A stretch of DNA of 64,000 nt from Tethya wilhelma (Eukaryota; Porifera; Demospongiae; Tethyida; Tethyidae). A model generated the notes under the pieces. It saw only the letters and a program-made list of their open reading frames with translations, did not search any database and had not been told where the DNA came from. A program made the translations under genes and the position numbers. The DNA lies in contig CAXIPT010000007.1 in NCBI GenBank assembly GCA_964030475.1, positions 3,771,383 to 3,835,382 of the forward strand. Direction: 5' to 3'. This document shows, piece after piece, positions 23,291-32,139 of this stretch. The first letter of the stretch is position 1. Each line of letters starts with the position of its first letter.

Positions 23291-24545
23291 CTCTATTTGA
23301 CGAGCACTTTATGACTGGTAAGGATCGCCAAATTAACTTCCTCGTTCCCAGGCTCCTCCCAGCTCTTCAAGCGGGAGTGTAACATTAAAAGAGGGTGTGG
23401 CCTGGTACAAGACTATACATGACCAGAGAAGCTCAGCTTAAAACTAAAGTGAGTCAAAGAATATCTTATGTGCTTAGTGTTGATGCCTAGAGTATTGGTG
23501 TTTCCCGGAGTGTACTAGTGTTCTCTCAAAGTCCTAGTCTATACTGACATGATCAGCATAAACTAAATGATTTTGTGCTCCAGTGGGTGAGAACTCCACA
23601 GTGACCTAAAGTCTACATTCAAAAAATAAACATAGATTTATTACACTATAATTATTATTATCTATGAAGTATATAAATGGGGTGGTAACTACTGTATGTC
23701 CTGCCATAAAGACCCAACTGAATGGAGGGGAAGGAGGGGGTCAACTTTGAATCAGGCTAGAACTCGGCTAGAACTCAATATTCGGAAAGTTTCAAGTTAT
23801 TAGCCAACAGGATAATTCTGTAAAAGCACTCAGTGAAGACTTTTACTAGAGGTTTCCACTGATAAAACACAGTGTCAGAAGCACCAACTGACCTACTTTC
23901 AGAATTACCCATATCCAAATAAGTAACTTAGCATTATTATCCTGCTTTTGGGGGTTGGAGCTGATTGAGTCAACTCCTGGGGTTAATGTTAGGGTAGGCC
24001 ACCCCATGCATACAAAGAAAGAAAGTCCATATAAAATGGTGCTTTTGATGTAGCTAGAATAATGATGCTCTGATCTCAAAATTGGTGGGTGCATGGTGCC
24101 TTGAAAGTAGGATACATGTATTCTAAAGTCCATTTGGTTTGAGAATGCCAGTTGAATAACTTTCTAAATCTATATCCAACCAATTTCAAAATTTCAAGCA
24201 CCATTGGAAAGCACTCGTTCTCCCCGTTCTTTTGATTACTTTTCCAGCTTCCTATGCCTAATTACCAGTCAAAAGTTAGCTATTTTGTCCCGCATATGAA
24301 AAGTATCAGTGCATGAATCTCATTATTTCACTTCCAGCAAAACAGATGGACTTTAGTGGTTGGTGTGTACCTGCATGTATAGATAATATTTATATCATAC
24401 CCCGTGTATTTATAGGTATAACACTCCATCAGTCCGGCATATCTATTCTCACTTTAACTGTAGAAATATAATTTGTATCCAGAAAAAAATCCGTCACTAA
24501 AGAGAAACTAATAATAATCGTCAGCTATACAAACGTATTCAAGTC
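23291..24545. other. divergent upstream region between copies 4 and 5
   Basis: A shared 1.25-kb upstream region for the head-to-head copies 4 and 5. It holds a short foldback-like stretch at about 23337-23410 (CCTCGTTCCCAGGCTCCTCC and an imperfect inverse), related to the ends of the element at 14561. It also contains the MITE at 24124-24355. No core promoter motif is clear enough to call. Confidence 0.4.
24124..24355. mobile_element. TAAAGTCC-family MITE, copy 3
   Basis: Begins TAAAGTCCATTTGG and ends AACAGATGGACTTTA. The interior is in reverse orientation relative to the copies at 13222 and 15273. It lies in the upstream region shared by two VLR-like genes, where it could affect their expression. 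Confidence 0.85.
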
Positions 24546-26071
24546 ATGAAGTACTCCACAGCATCCCTTCAGAATCTCTGTCTCAGAGAGATTATTATGA
24601 GCCTGGAATACTATCCACCTGAGCTCCTAGCCCGTCTACCACCAACACTACGTCGTCGACTGTTAGTCAAAATGCCAATAGTAGATCTCTGCCAGCTGGA
24701 GAATACCTGTGTGTTTGATGGAGTGAATGCTGAAACGGTTTGGAAGGAGAGATATGAACAGCAGACATTGAAATACGTTTCATTTAGTGCCCATGAGTAT
24801 TTTGACTATTGTTCTAATCTTGACGATCCACATGTCTGCATAATGGAGAATGATCCTGAAGGTTTTTTGAACCGGTACAAGACAATGAGAGAGAAATATT
24901 TTGCTGCAATTGTTCGCTCCATTTTTGACTTTGGTCGTCCTACAGGCTACTATCAATGCTACATCGATGGTTTTGGAGTATCAACGTTTGAAGACATTGA
25001 CCTAAAAAGATGTGGTCTGCTAGATCATCCTGTGGACCTTGTCAACTATCTTGTTGCTGCTGTAAGAATTGACCGTGTTCTTGTAACCAGGGAACTATCA
25101 GATGATTCTTATTTTACTAATCCAAGAAAGATTCAATTTGGCCGTCCATTTTTTGAATTTGAGCTTTTAGACTATATGATCATGAAGAGGGAATTTAATC
25201 CCCTTAAGTATTGGGCGTACATGAAGACCAATGAGCTCTATCAGGAAGTCCTTCCTCGCATACCTCCCTTCTCACTGAAGAGAATCACTATCGACTTTCA
25301 GAAGAGGATGCTCTTACGCTTCTCATGAAAAAGTGTGACTACTATGCTAGTGAACTGTACATGAATGTCAGCAGGTGCAGAGCAATTCGATGGAAGTGGA
25401 TGGATGACAAAATCAAGACTTTGATGGGGCTGTTTTTCAGCAAAATGTCCAAATTAGAACTATGCTACTTTAACGACTCAAATGTTGTCTCACCAAACAG
25501 AAATTTGGTTATTGAAACAATCCTCTTCTCCTCTAGTCAGCAACCCTTTAGCCTAACAGTATGTTCTCTCTATGCTAATAACATCCATCCTGTATCCAAA
25601 CTATTATCAAGCCCTGATGTACCATGCAGAATTGAGGAGCTGCATTTTAGGGACATTTATACCGAACCGGGGGTGGAGACAATCTGTGATATTCTTTCCT
25701 ATCAGTCAAACTTATCTTCTTTTGAAGCCAACTGGAATTCACAAACGATATCTATATGTACAGGTTCACCACTTGTCAGTTCTCTTACCAATCTCATTCA
25801 AAGGCCACGCTTTAAGCGTCTTTCTCTCAAAGGCCCAGTATTTTCAAGCAGTGATCTAAAGTGTTTGATCAAAACGTTCCTGACCACACCTTGCTCACAC
25901 GAACAAAGTGTGCTTCTGCACACATCCATTGCTGAGTCCTCGAATAACCTCAAAGAATACTTGGGCATCAGTGCAATACCTGAATCGGCTCAGAAATACA
26001 AATCACTAGACATTCTAACTCTATGCCAGTACCACAGCCCGCACTTTTATCAACCTAAATTTACTCTTTGA
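24546..26071 (+). pseudogene. VLR-like family, frameshifted and truncated (copy 5)
   Basis: The N-terminal 240 codons are intact (MKYSTASLQNLC, BC-box-like and Cul2-box-like segments, WKERY, LLDHPVDLVNYL). Compared with copy 3, one base is missing between 25258 and 25280, in the region equivalent to RYYSFLNEEN. The coding sense continues in another frame from there (the RLSEEDALTLLM equivalent, through CDYYASELYMNV). That second frame stops at 26071, so about 230 C-terminal residues of the leucine-rich part are missing. It is either a recent pseudogene or a sequencing error combined with a real C-terminal loss. The N-terminal half alone could still encode a short protein. Confidence 0.75.
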
Positions 26072-26463
26072 TCATAAGACAAAGTCATGTCACAAGCTCC
26101 TCATTGACAAATGGATTCAGGAGCATTGTACATGTCTAGCTTTAGAGTTTCCAATTATTGACTCCTCCTTTAACTTAGACAAAGTTGAGCTTTTATAGTT
26201 TGTTTTGTTGTTTTTTTTACTCCACATGATTATTATAACAATGTATGAATGTTTCTTTGAGTTTCGGATATACAATACATATATGCCATGCTCCTCTCGT
26301 TGTGCTCCACATGCATGCATGCTCATTTTGTTTTGATCATGCATGTATATTTTTAAATGGCAAAAAAATCCAAGCTGGAAAAAGACGTTGCTCTAAATAT
26401 TATTATATGCTCACAAGTTTTACGGCATATTTGCAAAGAAGGTGCATGAGGTCGTCCTAGAAA

Positions 26464-26988
26464 TGTTTACATATAGCACTCTTCTCAAGAAAAACCCTTT
26501 CTTAGAATAAAAGATGGATACATTGGAATGGGATCCCCATTAACATGGCATGGCACTCCAGATATTCAAGTGAGAGGAACTGATGTTGTGCTATCAAGAA
26601 TGAAAAATGAATATGAAGCTGAAGATGAAGAGGAGTGGAAAAGTGAAGAGGACTCGGAAAGGGAAGAGGACAGTGAAAACAGTGAAAAAAAGTGATGGAG
26701 CAATATGTCTATTGGAGATAAAATCCTCTATGCATGCAGACTAGTGATTTGCCCCAGGCAATTGCAACCTGTATTACGTCCAGCTTTATTGAAAACAAAC
26801 TCCGGCATGAAAAGTTAAATCCAACCGTACCTTATGGATGGTAGATTGTTTCATGTTATTTTGTACAATTGTGTGGAGGATGTGCTGTTAATATCCCAAC
26901 CTAAATATCTGCATGTTATCTGTTGGAGCTACTGGTGACAGATTATCAAGTAAAGGAGTGACTTCATGGCTTGTGATAAACCACAGGT
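26464..26988 (+). pseudogene. PD-(D/E)XK-like nuclease gene, decayed
   Basis: Coding sense is scattered over several frames. The pieces in order are a KKNPF piece, then LTWHGTPDIQVRGTDVV, an acidic run ending EDSENSEKK, AICLLEIKSSMHAD, LPQAIATCITSSFIENKL, and FHVILYNCVEDVLLIS. A PD in a loop followed by E-x-K (LEIKSS) after a spacer is the core of PD-(D/E)XK nuclease folds. The order is what one intact protein would show, with stops near 26697 and 26745 and frame changes between pieces. Donor-like CAGGTAAAAG lies at about 26987. The family name is inference from the motif, and I do not recognise the full protein. Confidence 0.5.
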
Positions 26989-27161
26989 AAAAGAATGTAA
27001 TAACAATGTGATGTTTTACAACAATGCCTATGTATAGTAACTGAGTTATTATCTAGTATGCAGGTCGTTCCTTCAGAAACTACCAGAGAATTTAAGAAGT
27101 ATATCGTGCAAAAGTCAATGATGCACTTAAAACAGATGATTCTCTCAAAGAGACATTTGAT

Positions 27162-27280
27162 TCTCCTGGAGGTCAGGTATGTGCTCTTCCTGGGGGTCAG
27201 GTATGTGCTCTTCCTGGAGGTCAGGTATATGTGCTCCTCCTAGGAGTCAGGTATGCCTTCCTCCTGTGGGTCAGGTAGAC
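27162..27280 (+). repeat. ~24-bp minisatellite, about 5 units
   Basis: Tandem units of the form TTCCTGGAGGTCAGGTATGTGCTC, with small changes and one longer unit. The units contain repeated AGGTATGT or AGGTATAT, which resemble splice donors. The array is next to the SINE at 27292. Confidence 0.8.
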
Positions 27281-27291
27281 GTTCAGGTACA

Positions 27292-27565
27292 TTTTTTTTT
27301 TTTAAGTGCCCCTTCGGGTTTACCACAATTGTGGCTAACGAGGGCCTGAATGAATGCAGGTCCCCTGGGACCGACGGCTTTACATCCCCTCCGAAGGATG
27401 CGGTGAAATTCACCTCCTCATTTTTTGGGGTAGAGCTGAGTTAACTCCTAGGCAGAGCTCGAAAGAGAAAATGGGAAACAAATACCTGTGGCACTGGAGG
27501 GACTCGAACCTACCCATGGGTTGGGAGTCCGAGTCAATGGTGAACAAGCCACCAGGCCACCCCCA
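27292..27565 (-). mobile_element. tRNA-derived SINE with A-rich tail
   Basis: Read on the minus strand the head has TGGCCTGGTGGCTTGTTCACC (A-box-like), then GGTTCGAGTCCC (B box). This is followed by a ~200-bp body containing AAAGCCGTCGGTCCC and TTAGCCACAATTGTGG, and a terminal A run (27292-27303 on the plus strand as T). A tRNA-like head, a unique body and an A tail are the parts of a SINE. It appears full length. No flanking duplication was confirmed. Confidence 0.75.
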
Positions 27566-27654
27566 AAATGTTCATTGTATATATTTGCAGTAGAATGAGC
27601 AGTAGAATGGCAGTAGAATAAATGACAGTATTGAATGAGCCGAACCACGTCTCA

Positions 27655-28330
27655 GACAACTCTCTCTGCTGATTACTCAGACGGTTTGGAGAGGTTCGAA
27701 GAAGTTCAGGCTGTAATTTACTAAAGAGCTTCAGAAAGGTTTGGACGAAAACCTCTCCAAACAAGTGCACTGTCTGAGCAAGCAGCAGTTAGCGTGGTCT
27801 GATTGTGGTTCGACTCAGTCAAACATCTCCAAACCTGTGCACAGTCTAAGCAAGCAGCAGAGACAGTGGTCTGATTGTGGTTCGACTCATTCAACTTGAC
27901 CTCTCCGAACCTCTTCGAATAAGTGCACAGACTGAACAAGCGTGGTCTGATTGTAGTTCAACTCATTCGAACATATCTCCAAACCTGTGCGAAGTCTGAG
28001 CAAGCAGCAGTCACTACTGCCATTCTACAGCTAGTTTGACTCATTCGAACATCTCCAAACCTTTGAGAAGTCTGAGCAAGCAGCTGCAGCAGAAAGAGTG
28101 GTCTGATCAGGGTTCAACTCTTCCGAACCTCTTTACAGCCTGATCAAGGAGCAGAGAGATCAGGGTTCGACACATTCAAACCTCTCCAAACCTCTCTGAA
28201 CCTTCGCACAATCTGAGCAATCAGCAGAGAGAGTGGTCTGATCATGGTTTGACTGATTCCAACATCTCCGGACCTCTGCACAGCCTGAGCAAGAAGCAGA
28301 GCCTCTGATCATGGTTCGACTCATTCGTAC
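27655..28330. repeat. ~73-bp degenerate tandem array with inverted left end
   Basis: The phrase GTCTGAGCAAGCAGCAG recurs near 27770, 27844, 27930, 27995, 28069, 28138, 28211 and 28284, spaced 65-86 bp. Each is followed by a GGTCTGAT-GGTTCGACTCATTC type segment and CTCCAAACCT. At 27655-27735 the same text appears inverted (CTGCTGATTACTCAGAC), so the left end can fold back on the array. No coding potential is seen. Confidence 0.7.
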
Positions 28331-28624
28331 TCGGTAGAATCCGGACACTGTCACAGTAGAATGGCAGTAATGAAGAATTAGATTGGCCAAGTTATGCTTT
28401 CTTCCTTCAGAGCCGTAGCTACCAATGAAAGTGGAATAATGGGATTTACCTCACTTATTTTAGATAACGATTGTTCACTTTCGGCCGTGGAAGTGAACAA
28501 TTCAGCGCCATCTTGCAACTGAGCATGCGCGTAGAACTTGGGCCTAAGTTGGTAAGGGGTCGAGCTATGTTTTGTTTACACTCCTTGAATAGTGTGCATG
28601 CTTTGAAGGTTGGCCCAATAAAAT

Positions 28625-28920
28625 ATGAGTGAAAGGGCTAGGGAAAAGACTTTAAAGAAAACAAGAAAGAGGAAAAGAATAGACCAGCTGACTCCTCCTC
28701 CATCAAAGTGGTGTAAACCAGCAGGTATGTGTGCGTGCATGTGTGTGTGTGTGTGTGTGCGTGCGTGTGTGTGCGTGTGCGTGAGCAATCTGTTGTCATT
28801 TATAGTGACCAGAAAGAAAAGAAGAAGGAAAAGAAGACGTCAGTACTTTCTTAAGAAGTTTAAACGACTAAAACAAGACATCACAGCAGGTGTGTGTGTG
28901 TGTGTTTGCGTGTGTGTGTG

Positions 28921-28958
<38 letters not shown>

Positions 28959-30422
28959 TGTCACGGGTCCTTTTGACGGCTTGACCTGTAACCACAGTTG
29001 TCTGCAAATCAACTCTCTCTCTCTCCAGTGTTAGAGCCACCACCCTATAACTTGGACGAGTATGTGGATCGCTGGTTTGCTTCTTTGGGTGAATTGTCAG
29101 AAGAAATGATGAAAGGAAATGCAGTGCTGTATTTTGTTGGTCCTGCTGGAACAGGCAAAACAACTACCCTGCTTGCGCTGTACACTACAATGAAGCAAAG
29201 TCTGCAGAACATAGAATGTATTTATATTGCTGAACCGAAGAGCACTGATTACCCATCGCATCTAGGCAAGAATCTGTATGCCTTCATAGATAATGCCCAG
29301 GATCTCCAGAAAAATCCTTCCTTACTTTCAAGCCTAAAAATGTATGTAAAGTCAATGTGCCTTGCATTTTCACCTTGTCTTACTCTTTCCAGTGGAGGGT
29401 TATGTACTATTGGAAGTCACATTCAATATACAAAGATATACAATTTCAAACCTTTCTCTTTTGTGGAGGTAGACGAATATGCTGAAAAAAACAAGTCCAA
29501 AGTTGTAAAAGAAGTAGTTGACACTACTAAGCACCTTAATGCCTGTGTTCCAAGGGCTCTCGTACAATGTTCTACATCTAGGCAAGTTATGCAATGGATG
29601 CGTTCCAATGTTCATCATTTCCTAGATAAACTTGAAGCCAGAGTAAAGTCTGCCAAAGTAGATACCCAAGAGTTCAGTCATCTCAACGAAGTGCGCTATA
29701 TTTTGATAGAGTATACCATTACAAACAAAGTTGCTCCTGAAAGCGAACCAATTGCTCTTGCTTCTGGATTGTTTTTTCTTAATGATGAAGAGGAACTTCA
29801 AGTGATGTTTCCTGTTCATATTATGTTGGAACAAATGTTTGTATATATCAAAAGCCTGTACCGCCTGATACAGAAACATGATGTGGGAATGGCATTTGAG
29901 TATCTAGTACATGCTCAACTCAACTGTACTGCCTGTAAGATAACTTGTTTAGGGAGAAAACCCTCTCCAGTAGGGAATTCGTTAAAAGCATCCCACCCAA
30001 CCAAGGCAAACACAGAGCATCTAATCCCACGATCTATGAAGTGTTGTATTCAAGCTACTGTAGAAGATAACTTGAAATTTGACAAAACTACTGTAATTAA
30101 GCTCCATGAAAATCATGTTGCGATTGATTTCATAGTCTACACTAAACCTCATGGAACAGATTCAGGCCAACTTTTTCTTGTACAAGCATCAGTTACTAAA
30201 TATCAGAATCGAAAAACTCCAGCTTTGGACCAAATTTATGTATCAAGGGACTGTTTTCACAGCAAATCTGTTGTGGAGTTTTACAGTCAAAAGACATCTG
30301 TTCCAGTTGACCAATGCTTCTTCGTTTATGCTTGTTCAGAGGTTCCTATTAATGCTGATTTTACAACAAAAAAGTATGTCAAAAACAAAGTATATTTCTT
30401 ACATGTAAAACTAATTAGCTAA
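28625..30422 (+). CDS. P-loop NTPase with C-terminal nuclease-like domain (Crinkler/RHS-like)
   Basis: Three exons, 28625-28724, 28806-28889 and 29029-30422, join in phase to give 525 residues. Residues 1-60 are extremely basic (KKTRKRKR, RKKRRRKRRR), a likely nuclear or nucleolar signal. Walker A is GPAGTGKTT (about 99-107). FIDNAQ (about 147-152) fits a Walker B. The C-terminal part has AIDFIVYT then LFLVQASVTKY (about 425-453), which resembles the D...(E/Q)xx core of restriction-endonuclease-fold domains. NTPase plus REase-like domain is the architecture of Crinkler and RHS proteins; the assignment is inference. Both introns are mainly GT repeats beginning at the donor. The gene sits inside inverted GTAGAATG repeats, so it may be element cargo. 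An unrelated AAA-type ATPase is the alternative. Confidence 0.65.
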
Positions 30423-31168
30423 TTAAAACCCACTCCAGTGAACATATATACCTTATAGACTATCATTTAAAGAGATACAATTTTGTTCAAATCTCATTAT
30501 CCATTGACAAAAGTAAACTTGTTATTTAAAAGGGCTGTTTATTTGCTGTAGTATAAGAAGTAGAATGGCAGTAGAATAAGCAGATGGCAGTAGAATAAGC
30601 AGATGGCAGTAGAATGAGCACAGAGAGAAAGGTCTAATCAGGTTCTAATCAGTCCTCAATGCTCATTCCTCTTCAAACTACTGTATACATGCATGTACAG
30701 GAGTACTTTGCGAGAGTTCAGACCCTCCAAAAACACTTTATACCTTCACTTCTGTTATGAACCACTCTAACAGCTAGCTGCTGGCTCTTTATGTAGGGAA
30801 TATGGAGAGAGATCTGCAGAGCAGATCGCGTTTTATTTTTGACACAAATCCCTCTCCATAGTTATTCTCACAGAATCAATGTGTACCTATTATTCTCAAA
30901 TTATTCCGGGAATAGTTTGCCAAGGCCTATCCTTCTACTTTCATTCTACTCAGTGCTCATTCTGTGGCATCATTCTACTACCATTCTACTATCATTCTGC
31001 TGCTCATTCTCAGTACTGCTCATTCTACTGCAATTCTACTGCTCATTCTATATTTTGACTCCCATTGTTAAATTTTTTTTTCAAATTCTTATGTAAAAAT
31101 GAGTCAGTTGGCTAAGTAGTGCAGTTATTTAAAAGGAGCTACGTATACAATGGAAAAAAGAGATAGAA

Positions 31169-31760
31169 ATACTCTATAGCATGCATCCCTTAAGGATATC
31201 TCTGTCTCAGAGAGATTATTATGAGCCTGGAATACTATGCACCTGAGCTCCTAGGCTAAGCCTGTCTACCACCAACACTATGTCATCCACTGCTAGTCAA
31301 AATGCCAATAGTAGATCTCTGCCAGTTGGAGAACACCTGTGTGTTTGATGGAGTGGATGCTGAAGAGGTTTGGAAGAAGCGATACAAACAACAAACATTG
31401 AAATATTAGTGGCAATTTAGTGCCCACGAGTCGATATCGACTATTGTTCTAATCGTGACAATCCACATGTATGCATTATGGAGGTTTTTTGAACTTGTAC
31501 AAGACAATGAGAGAGAAATATTTTGCTCCAATTTTTCGCTCCATTTTTGACTTTGGTCGTCCTACAGGCTACTATCAATGCTACAATGATGGTTTAGGAG
31601 TATCAACGTTTGAAGATGGACCTAAAGAGATGTGGTCTGTTTGATCATCCTTTAGAGTTTCCAATTGACCTCAGTGCCCTCACTTTTAAATTAGACAAAG
31701 TTGAACTTTTATAGTTGTCTTTTTTTTTTTTTTTTTTACTCCACATAATAATTATTATTT
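31169..31760 (+). pseudogene. VLR-like family relic (copy 6)
   Basis: A short remnant of the subtype of copy 5. It has the N-terminal segment with several indels (SLEYYAPELL, LENTCVFDGVDAEE, then a stop after LKY), part of the CARPTGYY region (FGRPTGYYQCYNDG), then a jump to the 3' end. The 3' flank (TTTAGAGTTTCCAATT, ACAAAGTTGA, a T run, and TGTTTCTTGAGTTTC) matches that of copy 5 at 26138-26290. It is therefore a deleted duplicate of copy 5, including downstream DNA. Confidence 0.75.
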
Positions 31761-32139
31761 AATGTACGAATGTTTCTTGAGTTTCAGGTATACTATATAT
31801 ATACATACTCCTCTTGTTGTGCTTCACATGCTTGTTTGTTTTGTACATGTAATTTTTTAAAATTCATTTTGTGTAATGTTTGTCTTGTTAGTGTATGGAT
31901 AATGATTATTGTTATTAGTTAAAAAATTGTTTTTCATAATGACAATTTTATCATTAATGATCACAATTATATTGTAAGAATGCAATAATTATGTAATTTA
32001 GTTCACTAATTGACGTGAAGGAATTATAACCATAATAATTATTATACACAACACCTTCTATAATTTTTTAACCAATAATAATATTATGATTGTTATAAAA
32101 TTATAAAAGTATTATATATACTAACATAATTTAATAGTA
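31761..32139. other. AT-rich intergenic DNA
   Basis: The first part matches the 3' flank of copy 5. The remainder is very AT-rich, with many ATTATTAT-type runs, and holds no coding sense. It includes the 3' side of the lysA gene. I could not find a clear AATAAA on the minus strand. Confidence 0.4.

Larger units (their letters stand above)
27590..31051. mobile_element. candidate 3.5-kb element framed by inverted GTAGAATG repeats
   Basis: The left edge (27590-27620) reads AGTAGAATGAGCAGTAGAAT. The right edge (31011-31051) is its inverse, ATTCTACTGCTCATTCTA, with about 28 of 31 positions matching. Further copies of the unit lie inside in the same polarity as each edge: near 28351 and at 30551-30620 on the left-type strand, and at 30945-31040 on the right-type strand. 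Between them lie a 73-bp repeat array and the NTPase gene. This looks like terminal and subterminal repeats of a transposon carrying the gene. No target-site duplication is clear, so it remains a candidate. Confidence 0.4.

Noticed and set aside
27655..28330. CRISPR-like array
   Set aside because: Units are degenerate along their whole length, spacing varies from 65 to 86 bp, there are no constant repeats with unique spacers, and the setting is eukaryotic.
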